Assembly: GCA_029941905.1 (NCBI GenBank)
Contig: JAPYTQ010000006.1
Span: forward strand, 1 to 64,000
Length of the DNA stretch: 64,000 nucleotides
Direction: 5' to 3'
Source of the DNA: JAHRVQ01 sp029941905
Lineage (GTDB): Bacteria > Pseudomonadota > Gammaproteobacteria > Pseudomonadales > Azotimanducaceae
The notes under the pieces were generated by a model. The model saw nothing but the letters and a program-made list of their open reading frames with translations. It made no database searches and was not told the DNA's origin. The position numbers were made by a program, and so were the translations under genes. Positions 8,561-17,701 of the stretch are shown here, one piece after another (the stretch's first letter is position 1; each line of letters starts with the position of its first letter).

Positions 8561-9232
8561 ATGGGAGAGATTATTCAACTGAATGCCAAGGATGGATTCC
8601 AACTGGACGCCTATCTCGCAAAACCATCGACGACGGCAAAAGGCGCAGTCCTGGTGATACAGGAGATATTTGGTGTCAACGGGCATATCCGGGAAGTTTG
8701 TGACGGTTATGCTGAAAACGGGTATGTGGCTATATCACCTGCGATATTTGATCGGGCTGAGAAGGGGGTTGAGCTGGGATATGATGATGAGGGTATTGCC
8801 CGGGGTGCTGGCTTGGCACGTAAACAATTGCAACCCGAACAGACAGACCTCGATCTTGCGGCAGCAGCTGACTATCTAGGGCAGTACGGGGATGTGGGAG
8901 TCGTTGGTTATTGCTTCGGAGGGTTCCTGGCCTGGAAGTGTGCTTGCCAACTGGATGGAATTAAATGTGTGTCTGGCTACTACGGCGGTGGCATCGCCGG
9001 TAGCCTCGATCTGGTTCCTAAAGTACCGACCATACTGCACTTCGGTAACCTCGATGCTCACATTCCATTGTCGGATGTTGATAAAGTGGCCGAGGCGCAT
9101 CCTGAAGTTGCGATATATATCTATGAAGCGGACCATGGCTTCAACTGCGATCATAGAGCCAGTTTTGATAAACCCGCTTCAGAATTTGCGTTGCAAAGGA
9201 CACTCACGTTTTTTGGCGATCACCTCAATTAA
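8561..9232 (+). CDS. dienelactone hydrolase family protein
   Basis: This 223-residue alpha/beta hydrolase has the Cys-Asp-His triad of dienelactone hydrolases: Cys118 in GYCFGG, Asp165 in GNLDAHIP and His192 in EADHGFNC. The family hydrolyses cyclic or enol esters, but no aromatic-degradation genes lie nearby, so the true substrate is unknown. The start is ATG 8561 with AAAGGGGA upstream; an in-frame ATG at 8495 lies inside the preceding gene and is rejected. It follows the M16C gene by 25 bases and probably ends that transcript. Confidence 0.88.
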   Translation: MGEIIQLNAKDGFQLDAYLAKPSTTAKGAVLVIQEIFGVNGHIREVCDGYAENGYVAISPAIFDRAEKGVELGYDDEGIARGAGLARKQLQPEQTDLDLAAAADYLGQYGDVGVVGYCFGGFLAWKCACQLDGIKCVSGYYGGGIAGSLDLVPKVPTILHFGNLDAHIPLSDVDKVAEAHPEVAIYIYEADHGFNCDHRASFDKPASEFALQRTLTFFGDHLN

Positions 9233-9552
9233 ATTCGTACCTAACCCAAAAGTCGTTTCGTGACGTTAACCTGTATCAAATGTTCGTTACAAAGAGAGAT
9301 AAATCTGCGGCTCGGATATTGGTTGTTTACAGAGTAGAATATAGGCCTGTTGACTCTAGCGTTCACCGTGCGGCGAATACGGGTGAAAAATAGCAGCCTG
9401 TCAGCTTGACAAAACCGCGTGGCTTCTACATTCTGTCGCGGTCATCGACTTGGCTTACTCGCACCAGGAAGAATAAGAATAAATAATAATTATGAGTTGA
9501 GTCCTTAGACATTCAGAACATATAAGAGCAACAATCCCAAGTAGGTACCAGC
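9233..9552. other. 320-bp intergenic leader of the TonB2 operon
   Basis: No coding frame is convincing here. A TTGACA hexamer at 9406-9411 is followed at 15 bases by TACATT, a weak promoter candidate for the downstream operon. The bases just before 9553 are A-rich (AAGAATAAGAATAAATAATAATTATG), which would help ribosome access. A Fur site would be plausible for a TonB operon, but I could not recognise a clear Fur box. Confidence 0.4.
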
Positions 9553-10326
9553 ATGAAAGAACATCAGATTAGGCGTGTGCTGTTTGCGTTAGCAGTCGGC
9601 ATCATGTCTGTGGTTAGTATCCAAGTGTCTGCCCAGACCCTGGACGAAGTTTTGGGTACACGAGCGACAACCACCGTGGATGGCCGCAAGTCCCAGATGA
9701 AGATTGATTCACTGACAGACGACACCCGTGATTTGCTAACTCAATTTAAGCAGGTCATGAAAATTGTCGATGGCCTGCGTGTTTACAATCAGCAGCAGGA
9801 ACGTCTGATCAGGAATCAGGAAAGGGAGATGGGCGAGCTCAACCAGTCAATTGACAATGTGACTGTGGTAGAGCGGCAGATAACGCCTTTAATTGAACGT
9901 ATGATCAATAATCTTGAGAAATTCGTCGAGCTTGATCTCCCCTTTCTGATGGCGGAGCGGCGTGAAAGAATTGAGTTCCTGAAAGAGACCCTGGACAGAG
10001 CAGATGTTTCGGTATCTGAAAAATTCAGCCAGGTTATGCAGGCTTATCAGGTCGAGAATACCTACGGCACAACCGTAGAAGCCTACACCGACGTCATTAA
10101 CTTCGACGGCAAGGAGCGTCAGGTTGACGTCTTGAAGTGGGGTCGTGTGTCACTGGTTTTCCAGACTCCTGACAGCGCCATCAGTGGCGCATGGGACAAT
10201 GAGTCACGCACCTGGAAAGTTCTTGGGGACGAGTACACCGCAGGCATCAAGGATGGTTTACGCATTGCGCGTAAGACCCAATCGATGGTGTTATTTCCAT
10301 TACCCATAGCCGCCCCGGGAGAATAA
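9553..10326 (+). CDS. DUF3450 domain periplasmic protein of the TonB2 operon
   Basis: The 257-residue product starts with a signal peptide (hydrophobic about residues 9-27, ending VSAQ). A long heptad-rich helix around residues 45-110 follows, with QQQERLIRNQEREMGELNQ and FVELDLPFLMAERRERI, both typical of DUF3450. Such proteins are encoded in front of TtpC/ExbB-ExbD-TonB2 genes in marine gammaproteobacteria and are thought to be periplasmic accessory factors for TonB-dependent uptake; the mechanism is unknown. It is the first gene of a six-gene operon, two bases before the next start. Confidence 0.87.
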   Translation: MKEHQIRRVLFALAVGIMSVVSIQVSAQTLDEVLGTRATTTVDGRKSQMKIDSLTDDTRDLLTQFKQVMKIVDGLRVYNQQQERLIRNQEREMGELNQSIDNVTVVERQITPLIERMINNLEKFVELDLPFLMAERRERIEFLKETLDRADVSVSEKFSQVMQAYQVENTYGTTVEAYTDVINFDGKERQVDVLKWGRVSLVFQTPDSAISGAWDNESRTWKVLGDEYTAGIKDGLRIARKTQSMVLFPLPIAAPGE

Positions 10327-10328
10327 TA

Positions 10329-11699
10329 ATGAAAAAGCTAGTATTGATTATTGCCACCCTCGGACTGGTGCTTTCTGCACCGATCAAGGCAGCCGATGAC
10401 AAGATTGAAGCCAAGAGTCTTGCCGAACTATTGCAAATGGTGAAAGAAGGTAAGCTGATAAATCGTGATACCAATGCCAGGCGCGAGAGAGAATTTATCT
10501 CCAGCAAAGCAAAACAACAACAAGCGGTGACGAGCGCCAGACGCCAGCAGAAACAAGAAGAGGATCGCAGTGAGCGACTCGAGAATCAATTTGAAAAGAA
10601 CGAAAAAGAAATTGCCGCGCTGCAGGAAATCCTGTCGAAAAGACTCGGTTCCCTGCGTGAGCTTTTCGGCGTGTTGCAGCAGGTGAGCGGGGATACCCAG
10701 GGTGTATTTGAAGGCTCGATAGTCAGCGCCGAGTATCCGGGTCGAACCGAATGGCTATCTCAATTTGCTCAGGATATGGGTAAGAGTTCAAAGCTCGCAA
10801 CGATTGAAGAGATCGAGCGCTTGTGGTTTGAGATCCAGCGCGAGATGACAGAATCCGGCAAGATAACCCGTTTCACAGGTGAAGTTAACAAGTTGAACGG
10901 TGACGTGGTTGAACAACAAATTGTTCGGGTTGGCTCCTGGAACCTGGTCAGTAACGGCGAGTACGTTGTTTACGACATAGACAATAAGATCATAAAGGAA
11001 CTTCCAACCCAACCTGCGAACCGGTTCGTTAACACAACCAAAGCGCTTCAAGACGCCAACAGCGGCATGGTGGCATTTGCAGTGGACCCTCTCAAGGGCC
11101 AGCTACTGGTAATGGAGCAGTTCAAACCATCAATTACGGAAAGAATAGATAAGGGTGGTATACCCGGATACACAATTATTGCGCTGGGTATTATTGCTGC
11201 ACTGTTATCCCTTGAGCGATTTATTACCCTGAGTATTACTGCCGCGAAAGTTAGAAGGCAGACCAAGAACTCAACCCCGGATTCTGGTAACCCACTAGGT
11301 CGGGTACTCAAGGTTTATCATGACAACAAAGAGGTTGATCCCGAGACACTTCAGTTAAAACTGGACGAGGCGATCCTGAAAGAGCAACCGGCGATTAACG
11401 CCAGAATAGCCTTCATCAAGATCATTTCGATGGTTGCTCCCTTGTTGGGTCTGTTGGGTACGGTTATCGGCATGATCGTGACCTTTCAGGCTATTACTCT
11501 GTTCGGTGCAGGTGATCCAAAGACCATGGCGAATGGTATTTCACAGGCACTGATTACAACGGTCGAAGGACTCTGTGTCGCCATTCCAACCGTACTGCTA
11601 CACTCGATTGTTCAATCCCGCAGTAATATGGTGATGCACATTCTGAATGAGCAAAGTGCTGGCCTGATCGCAGAACATGCGGAAAGCCAAGGTAAGTAG
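10329..11699 (+). CDS. MotA/TolQ/ExbB proton channel protein, TtpC type
   Basis: This 456-residue protein combines a signal peptide (about residues 1-21), a long periplasmic coiled-coil region (residues 30-250) and a C-terminal ExbB/TolQ channel module. The first membrane helix is near residue 280 (YTIIALGIIAALLSLERF). The conserved MVAPLLGLLGTVIGMIVTF and TTVEGLCVAIPTVLLHSIVQ helices follow. In Vibrio, TtpC is required for TonB2 function together with ExbB2/ExbD2; by homology this protein should help couple the proton gradient to TonB. The extra periplasmic domain separates it from the plain ExbB encoded five bases downstream. Confidence 0.9.
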   Translation: MKKLVLIIATLGLVLSAPIKAADDKIEAKSLAELLQMVKEGKLINRDTNARREREFISSKAKQQQAVTSARRQQKQEEDRSERLENQFEKNEKEIAALQEILSKRLGSLRELFGVLQQVSGDTQGVFEGSIVSAEYPGRTEWLSQFAQDMGKSSKLATIEEIERLWFEIQREMTESGKITRFTGEVNKLNGDVVEQQIVRVGSWNLVSNGEYVVYDIDNKIIKELPTQPANRFVNTTKALQDANSGMVAFAVDPLKGQLLVMEQFKPSITERIDKGGIPGYTIIALGIIAALLSLERFITLSITAAKVRRQTKNSTPDSGNPLGRVLKVYHDNKEVDPETLQLKLDEAILKEQPAINARIAFIKIISMVAPLLGLLGTVIGMIVTFQAITLFGAGDPKTMANGISQALITTVEGLCVAIPTVLLHSIVQSRSNMVMHILNEQSAGLIAEHAESQGK

Positions 11700-11704
11700 T
11701 CGTT

Positions 11705-12214
11705 ATGGAAATTGTCATTACGCTAAGGACGTTTATGGAAACCGGAGGTGTCGTTCTCTGGTACATCGCCGCCACGACTTTCGTCATGTGGGCCTTGATA
11801 TTCGAACGCTATTGGTACATCCAGACTGATCACGTCAAGGAAGTTGGCAGAGCGCTCTCCTATTGGAACAATCGCACTGAGCGTAAATCATGGAACGCCC
11901 ATCGAATCAGGGAAGGCCTGATATCAGAAGTCAACATGAGCCTGAGTGCCAATATGCCTTTTATCAAGACGCTTATATCGTTGCTGCCTTTGTTGGGCTT
12001 GCTGGGTACGGTGACGGGTATGATCACCGTATTTGAAGCCATGAGTTCCGGTGGCAATGCACGCTCCATGGCGGCCGGTGTCTCGATGGCAACCATCCCG
12101 ACAATGTCTGGCATGGTCGCGACCTTATCTGGCGTTTTGGCGAATACATTTCTGACCTCCAGGATTCAGATAGATTCTGACTTTATGGCAGATACATTAA
12201 CAATGGATCATTAG
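11705..12214 (+). CDS. exbB: ExbB-like proton channel subunit of the TonB2 system
   Basis: The 169-residue inner-membrane protein has three predicted helices: about residues 13-33 (VVLWYIAATTFVMWALIFERYW), 85-108 (LISLLPLLGLLGTVTGMITVFEA) and 122-145 (VSMATIPTMSGMVATLSGVLA). The LLGTVTGM motif is the TolQ/ExbB hallmark. It is short for ExbB, as expected of the second ExbB in TtpC-type operons. It should form the proton channel with ExbD and drive TonB. It lies between the TtpC-like gene and exbD, with a 71-base gap to exbD. Confidence 0.9.
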   Translation: MEIVITLRTFMETGGVVLWYIAATTFVMWALIFERYWYIQTDHVKEVGRALSYWNNRTERKSWNAHRIREGLISEVNMSLSANMPFIKTLISLLPLLGLLGTVTGMITVFEAMSSGGNARSMAAGVSMATIPTMSGMVATLSGVLANTFLTSRIQIDSDFMADTLTMDH

Positions 12215-12285
12215 TTGACAGGTTGACTGCATTTGCTTGAGGCGACCGCTGTGATAAGAGACGTTGATCGATCGAGATAAGAAAA

Positions 12286-12684
12286 ATGCGCAGAGGAATA
12301 AGAAAAGAAGAAGAAAAGGTCGCGGATTTAACGCCGATGCTTGACGTGGTGTTTATCATGCTTATTTTCTTCATTGTTACCGCCACTTTCATCAAGGAAG
12401 CGGGGATAGAAGTGGATCGTCCAGATACCAAAACAGCAGAACCCAAGAAGACTGTCTCGCTGCTTGTCGGGGTTGGTGAAGACAGCTCAATCTGGATGGA
12501 CAAAAAGAAAGTGGATATTCGCAATGTGCGTCCCACCATGGAACGTCTTCACGCGGAGAATCCCAAGGGCGGCCTGGTCATACAGGCTGATAGCAAGTCT
12601 AGAGTCGAAAAAGTGCTCGCGATTATGGAGGCTGCCAGGGCCATCGGTATCACCCAGATCGCAATAGCCTCTGAAGAGAATTAG
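12286..12684 (+). CDS. exbD: ExbD biopolymer transport protein
   Basis: The 132-residue protein has a short basic N-terminus and one membrane helix at about residues 17-37. The DLTPMLDVVFIMLIFFIV motif contains the proton-carrying aspartate (Asp19). The rest is a periplasmic domain ending VLAIMEAARAIGITQIAIASE, as in ExbD/TolR. It partners the two ExbB-type proteins encoded upstream and energises TonB. It is separated by eight bases from tonB, whose ribosome site TTAGGAGGAAGT overlaps the exbD stop. Confidence 0.93.
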   Translation: MRRGIRKEEEKVADLTPMLDVVFIMLIFFIVTATFIKEAGIEVDRPDTKTAEPKKTVSLLVGVGEDSSIWMDKKKVDIRNVRPTMERLHAENPKGGLVIQADSKSRVEKVLAIMEAARAIGITQIAIASEEN

Positions 12685-12692
12685 GAGGAAGT

Positions 12693-13340
12693 ATGGTCAT
12701 AAGGTTCAGTCTCTCTTCAGTACTCGGTGTTCTTATCACCACCGCGCTGTTTTACCTGATGCAAGCCCTGATCGATAGTGCAGACAGTGCGATCAGTGAA
12801 GACAAGATCGGCAGAATTGTTGATATTGTCCGGGTCAAGCAGGCTAACGAGGTAGAAACCAAGCAACGAAAGGCGAAAAAGCCACCCCCCCCGGATCAGC
12901 CACCCCCTGACGTTCCACCCATGAATTTGAATGTCTCCGTCGACAACGCCGGTTTCTCCATGTCGGGTCTTTCGGATGGACCTGATATCAGCATCACTGG
13001 CGGTGGATTTGCCATCAGTGACGGCGAGTATTTGCCAATTGTTAAGGTTCAGCCGATTTATCCGCGTCGGGCACTCGCCAGGGGTCTGTCTGGATGGTCC
13101 ATTGTCGAATTTACAGTAACTGCCCAGGGAACGGTGAAAGATGTGTTTGTCGTTTCCAACTGTGGTTGGACCAAGCCGATCTCTTCCGGACAGTGCTTGG
13201 ATTCTCCCAATGGTGTATTTGATAGTGCAGCGACGCGAGCGGCGCTAAAGTTTAAATATAAGCCTAAAGTGATCGATGGGGAACCTGTTGAAACAGCAGG
13301 TGTCCAGAATAGGATCGTGTTTGAATTGGCAGAAGGTTAG
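12693..13340 (+). CDS. tonB: TonB family protein (TonB2-like)
   Basis: The 215-residue protein has one N-terminal membrane anchor (about residues 7-27) and a short Pro-rich linker near residues 65-80 (KKPPPPDQPPPDVPP). A C-terminal TonB domain starts near residue 115 with VKVQPIYPRRALARGLSGW and VEFTVTAQGTVKDV. The linker is much shorter than in E. coli TonB, as is usual for TonB2 proteins. It would span the periplasm and open TonB-dependent outer-membrane receptors for iron chelates or other large nutrients. No receptor gene lies in the window. Confidence 0.9.
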   Translation: MVIRFSLSSVLGVLITTALFYLMQALIDSADSAISEDKIGRIVDIVRVKQANEVETKQRKAKKPPPPDQPPPDVPPMNLNVSVDNAGFSMSGLSDGPDISITGGGFAISDGEYLPIVKVQPIYPRRALARGLSGWSIVEFTVTAQGTVKDVFVVSNCGWTKPISSGQCLDSPNGVFDSAATRAALKFKYKPKVIDGEPVETAGVQNRIVFELAEG

Positions 13341-13348
13341 GAGGGACA

Positions 13349-14698
13349 ATGAGATATCTTATTATCGCAAGCCTGCTTTTGACAGCGCCACTGGTGATCG
13401 AGCAGATGACTGGTATCCCCTTTGGCAGCAGTATTTTTGCGGCTGACAAAAAGCCGGAGAAAAGGCGCGTTCCGCCATTGAAGGAACGAATTTACAAAAC
13501 CATCTCTGAAGCGCAATTGCTGATCGACCCGGACGCGGTTCCGGTGCCTGAGGGTGAGGAAAAACCGGATGTCGTGGCAAACCCGCAAGAAGCTATAAGG
13601 ATGATGCTAAAAGTTCTGGAGAGACCCAAACGACTCAATGCTTACGAGATAGCACAGCTCTGGAATACCCTGGCGTATGCCTACTATACCCTCGAAGACA
13701 TTCCAAACACATTGCGAGCCTATGAGAAGGTGCTTGCCCAGCCGCAAATGCAGATATCACTCGGTATGGAATTATCAGCCTCCAATGCCCTGTTTCGCCT
13801 TTACTACCAGCGGGAAGACTACCGCAAATCCATATCTTATATGGAACACTGGGAATCTATCAACGCAACCCGCGATGCAGGCGTCGCCTATCTTAAAGCG
13901 ACCGCATACTACCAGATGGGCGAGTATAGAACGGCATTAACGCAAGCGTTGCTAGTAGAAGAAATTGCCATCGAGACCGAAAAAACCATGAAGGAAGACT
14001 GGTTGTATTTCTATGTCATCCTCTATAGCGAGCTTAAAGACGACGACAATGTCATCAAGGTTCTTGAAAGGTTGATTCTTACCTATCCGAAGAAACAGTA
14101 CTGGATGCATCTCGCAACACTTTACGGCGAAAAAGGATGGGATGATAAAGCCCTGTCTGCGTTCTACGCCGCCTACATCCAGGGTATGTTTGGCAGGGAA
14201 ATCGAGCTGGTTATGCTGTCACAGCGGCTGCTTAACGCAGAAGTACCTTATGAGGCAACAGTGGTTCTTGAAAAAGGTTTTGATGAAGACATCATAGAGA
14301 AGAACGAGAAAAACATACGTTTACTCGCGACGTCATACACCATGGCTCAGGAATTTTCCAAAGCCATCGATGCATGGCGAGAGGCAACAGACTACGCTGA
14401 GGATGGCGAGATCTACTTTCGACTGGCACAGGCATTATCAACCGAGGATCGCCACGAGGAAGCCATAAAATCCTACCGGAATGCATTGAAAGAGGGTGAT
14501 CTAAAGAACCCGGAAGATGTGAACTACTGGATGGGTATCTCCCTGATGCAGGAACAGCAATGGAGTGCGGCGACAAAGGCATTCCGCATTGCAAGAAAAG
14601 ACAAGAAAAAAGCGAAGTCTTCAGGCCAGATGTTGAAGTATATCGTCAGTGAGCGGAAACGGCTGAAGGCACTCGCTGAGATGGCCGCAGCCGATTAG
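13349..14698 (+). CDS. tetratricopeptide repeat protein of the TonB2 operon
   Basis: The 449-residue protein begins with a signal peptide (about residues 1-31, ending SSIFAADK) and is mostly helical, with TPR-like pairs from about residue 90 onward (for example YTLEDIPNTLRAYEKVL and GEIYFRLAQALSTEDRHEEAIKSYRNAL). It lies eight bases after tonB, has the ribosome site AGGAGGGAC and is the last operon gene before a terminator. TPR proteins at this position accompany TonB2 systems in other marine gammaproteobacteria. A periplasmic scaffold role is plausible but unproven. Confidence 0.85.
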   Translation: MRYLIIASLLLTAPLVIEQMTGIPFGSSIFAADKKPEKRRVPPLKERIYKTISEAQLLIDPDAVPVPEGEEKPDVVANPQEAIRMMLKVLERPKRLNAYEIAQLWNTLAYAYYTLEDIPNTLRAYEKVLAQPQMQISLGMELSASNALFRLYYQREDYRKSISYMEHWESINATRDAGVAYLKATAYYQMGEYRTALTQALLVEEIAIETEKTMKEDWLYFYVILYSELKDDDNVIKVLERLILTYPKKQYWMHLATLYGEKGWDDKALSAFYAAYIQGMFGREIELVMLSQRLLNAEVPYEATVVLEKGFDEDIIEKNEKNIRLLATSYTMAQEFSKAIDAWREATDYAEDGEIYFRLAQALSTEDRHEEAIKSYRNALKEGDLKNPEDVNYWMGISLMQEQQWSAATKAFRIARKDKKKAKSSGQMLKYIVSERKRLKALAEMAAAD

Positions 14699-14714
14699 TG
14701 ATATTCGTCACAGA

Positions 14715-14746
14715 TTAAAAAAGGGCAGATTTTCTGCCTTTTTTTA
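14715..14746 (+). terminator. intrinsic terminator of the TonB2 operon
   Basis: A hairpin with AAAAAAGGGCAGA and its complement TCTGCCTTTTTT, closed by a small T-rich loop, is followed by more T residues. Because the arms carry A-runs and T-runs, it can also end transcription arriving from the converging GTPase gene on the minus strand. Confidence 0.9.
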
Positions 14747-14784
14747 ACTCCTCGTGTTACACATTTCTGAATAAGTGGATTGTA

Positions 14785-15975
14785 CTAAGCGTCACGCTTG
14801 GTCGGTCGGTGTCGGATGCTCTTGGCGAATTTTTTTCGCTGGTTTTTCTTTTTTGATCGCAGGCTGGCATCAAACTTTTCAGCAAAATGAGAAAGCTCTC
14901 GCTGGAATTTACCGAAGCTATCGAGCCGATTCTGCTCAAGATTTCCTTCCTCGATAGCAATTTGGATCGCACAACCAGGCTCTGACTTGTGAGTGCAATC
15001 GTTAAATCGACAATCCTTTGCGAAGGTCTCAATGTCTTCAAAGCTTGAGTATAGCGCCTGTTCGTCTGCCCAGAACTGGATTTCCCGCATCCCTGGTGTG
15101 TCAATGATGAGACCGCCACCTTCGATGACACAGAGCTCCCTGTGGGTTGTGGTATGTCGACCCCGGCTGTCGGCTTCTCTGACATCACTGGTTTTAAAGT
15201 GCTCATAGCCCAGCAAAAGGTTGATTATAGTTGATTTACCCACACCGGAGGATCCCAGCACTGCAGCGGTGCTCCCTTCAAGTACATAAGCCCTTAACCT
15301 CTCTACACCATTGTTGTTAAGTGCAGATATGGCATGGACGGGGGTTCCAATGGCAATCGTATTGATCTGTTCGATCTTTTCCTCCAGGTCATCACACAGA
15401 TCTGTTTTATTAAGGACGATAACCGGACTGGCGCCGCTGCTCCAGGCCAGCAGCAGATAGCGCTCGATTCGACCGGGATTAAAGTTGTCATCCAGCCCTG
15501 TGACGATGAAAACAGTATTTATGTTGGCGGCAACGACTTGTTCATCAAATCTGTCACCGGCTTCTTTGCGACTAAACTTACTCGCGCGTTCCAGTGTTTT
15601 GTGTATGACTACCTGGTCCTGATCCTGCTCTTGTTCCGGGTGAGCAGCGGGAGTGACGAGGACCCAGTCACCCACGGTGGGTAACTCGGCTTTTGAGCTT
15701 GTGTCGTGTCGGGTTCGACCGGGTAAAATTCCAATCAATTGCCCGGATTCACTGATCAGGTGATATCGATTCAGATCCTGACGTATGACCCTCGCAGGGA
15801 CGAGTTGGCTGCCCGCTTCGAGTTGTTTTTGAAAAAATTTGGTCCAACCCAATTGCTTGAGAGAGAGTTGCTTAAGTGAACGTTGCTCCAAGGCAGGTTT
15901 CTCTGACAACACTTCAGCTGGTGAAGAATCGGTCATTGAATCCGGGTTCGATGTATTCTGATTGATAGTTTTCAA
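14785..15975 (-). CDS. rsgA: RsgA-type circularly permuted GTPase
   Basis: The 396-residue protein has an OB-fold N-terminus, then the permuted GTPase motifs in the order NKTD (G4), GSSGVGKST (G1, near residue 240), TTTHRE (G2) and DTPGMRE (G3). A zinc-binding C-terminus with CRFNDCTHxxEPGC follows. RsgA matures the 30S ribosomal subunit. The LGWTKFFQ opening resembles the second RsgA-like lineage (YloQ-like) rather than E. coli RsgA, so this may be a paralogue. The TTG start at 15975 has AAGGAAG upstream; ATG 15936 is the alternative. The N-terminal SLKQL SLKQL duplication is unusual. Confidence 0.87.
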   Translation of the reverse strand: MKTINQNTSNPDSMTDSSPAEVLSEKPALEQRSLKQLSLKQLGWTKFFQKQLEAGSQLVPARVIRQDLNRYHLISESGQLIGILPGRTRHDTSSKAELPTVGDWVLVTPAAHPEQEQDQDQVVIHKTLERASKFSRKEAGDRFDEQVVAANINTVFIVTGLDDNFNPGRIERYLLLAWSSGASPVIVLNKTDLCDDLEEKIEQINTIAIGTPVHAISALNNNGVERLRAYVLEGSTAAVLGSSGVGKSTIINLLLGYEHFKTSDVREADSRGRHTTTHRELCVIEGGGLIIDTPGMREIQFWADEQALYSSFEDIETFAKDCRFNDCTHKSEPGCAIQIAIEEGNLEQNRLDSFGKFQRELSHFAEKFDASLRSKKKNQRKKFAKSIRHRPTKRDA

Positions 15976-16192
15976 CGCAATATAACTTCCTTAACAAGAG
16001 GTTTGTAAGTGCAATGGCTCATTGCGCTCTGCGTCGAATTACCGGGAAACAAAGTTTCAGGCAGGTCTTACTTCTCGCGGTGATCCATCCGGGAGCGCTC
16101 GTTTAACAAAATGACAATCATGGGTAAAGCCTCCTTTTCGGATTGGTTTGATTTGATGCGTCACATTACATCGAAAGACCAGGCGTGGCAAC

Positions 16193-17701
16193 CTATGTCG
16201 ATTTCCTGGTCAACGATTTGTTGGCAAATACTAATCGAATCAGCGGTGAAAACAACACCAACAGGGTTAAAGCGACAAGAATCACCGTTACTGGGCGTTG
16301 CCAGAGAAAATCAATTTGCCCATCACTGAGGGTTATTGCTCGTCTTAGATTGTCCTCGAGCATGCCCCCAAGAATAAAGCCGAGCAACAGGGGTGCCATC
16401 GGAAATTCCAGCAGTCGAAGTAGAACAGCACAGATAGCAACAAACAGCATCAGCTGAATATCGAATGTATTAAACGAGACCAGATACACACCCATGATGG
16501 TGAAAAACATGATGATCGGTATCAGGTAAGGTTTTGGAATCAGCAACAGTCGGGCAATGTAAGGGATGAGTGGCAGGTTAAGCACCAACAGGACCAGATT
16601 GCCAAAATACATTGAAATAATAACGGACCAGAATATCTGAGGCTCGTCAATAAAGAGACGGGGTCCAGGCTGGATGCCATATGCTATCAGAGCCCCCAGC
16701 AAGACCGCCGTTGTCCCGGATCCAGGGATGCCCAGTGTCAACAACGGCACAAAGGAACCCGTGCAGGCGGCGTTATTGGCCGATTCCGGTGCAGCCAGAC
16801 CGCGTAGACTTCCTTTGCCAAACTCTTGTTTTTCATTCTCATTAGACAGGTTTCTTTCCATACCGTAAGCGAGAAATGATGCAATAGTGGCTCCTGCACC
16901 CGGTAGTGTGCCAACAAGGAACCCCAGTACCGAGGAACGGCCGATCGCAGGTGCGATGGCTATGGACTCTTCCCGCGAGAGCCTAAGCGCTGATGTTTGC
17001 GGCATTGGTGAGGATTCTTCGACCGCCGGACGCAAGATCATCAAGATCGCCTCGGCAAGCGCGAAGGTTGCCATGGCGAGTAGCAGGAAACTGATGCCAT
17101 CAATGAGGTCCATGCGCCCAAATGTAAAACGTTGCACCCCGGCCGATAAGTCGGTACCCACCGTTGATAGCATCAGTCCAAAACATGTCATCAACAAGGC
17201 TTTGAGATACTCGCCTTCTGCGGAAAATGCGGACACCAGGCTCAACCCCAGCAACATCAGGATAAAGTAATCTGCGGAATGGAATCCCAGGGACAACTCA
17301 GCCAGAAACGGTGCCAGCAGGACCAACATTACCGCCGCTAACGTTCCCCCGGCAAATGAGGCGTAGGCCGCAATTGCCAGGGCTTTGCCCGCCTGACCCT
17401 TTTTAGTCAGGGGATACCCATCAAACGCCGTGGCAACTGTCCCTGCAACGCCCGGAGCGTTTATGAGTATCGATGAGGTTGAACCGCCGAATATTGCACC
17501 ATAGTAAACGCCAGCCAACAGGATCATCCCACTGGCTGGTTCAAAACCGTAGGTCACAGGTATCATCAGGGCGATAGCTGAAATTGGACCCAGACCGGGG
17601 AGCATGCCGATCAAAGTTCCCACAGCACATCCAATCAGCACCAGCATCAGGTTGTGCAGGGTGAGTACCGTGGCGAGGCCGAGGAGGATCCCGTCAAGCA
17701 A
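16193..17701 (-). CDS. tctA: tripartite tricarboxylate transporter permease TctA
   Basis: The 502-residue inner-membrane permease carries the family motifs GTLIGMLPGLGPISAIALMIPVTYG (near residue 30), GVYYGAIFGGSTSSILINAPG and a second PGAGATIASFLAYG near residue 265, in 10-12 predicted helices. With TctB and a periplasmic binding protein it takes up carboxylates using an ion gradient. It overlaps tctB by eight bases, the last gene of the lactonase-tctC-tctB-tctA unit. The substrate cannot be read from the sequence; the linked lactonase suggests a sugar acid or another hydroxy acid. Confidence 0.92.
   Translation of the reverse strand: MLDGILLGLATVLTLHNLMLVLIGCAVGTLIGMLPGLGPISAIALMIPVTYGFEPASGMILLAGVYYGAIFGGSTSSILINAPGVAGTVATAFDGYPLTKKGQAGKALAIAAYASFAGGTLAAVMLVLLAPFLAELSLGFHSADYFILMLLGLSLVSAFSAEGEYLKALLMTCFGLMLSTVGTDLSAGVQRFTFGRMDLIDGISFLLLAMATFALAEAILMILRPAVEESSPMPQTSALRLSREESIAIAPAIGRSSVLGFLVGTLPGAGATIASFLAYGMERNLSNENEKQEFGKGSLRGLAAPESANNAACTGSFVPLLTLGIPGSGTTAVLLGALIAYGIQPGPRLFIDEPQIFWSVIISMYFGNLVLLVLNLPLIPYIARLLLIPKPYLIPIIMFFTIMGVYLVSFNTFDIQLMLFVAICAVLLRLLEFPMAPLLLGFILGGMLEDNLRRAITLSDGQIDFLWQRPVTVILVALTLLVLFSPLIRLVFANKSLTRKST

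Noticed and set aside
9406..9432. TTGACA followed by TACATT as promoter of the TonB2 operon
   Set aside because: The spacing is only 15 bases and the -10 match is weak, so it is mentioned only as a candidate within the intergenic entry.
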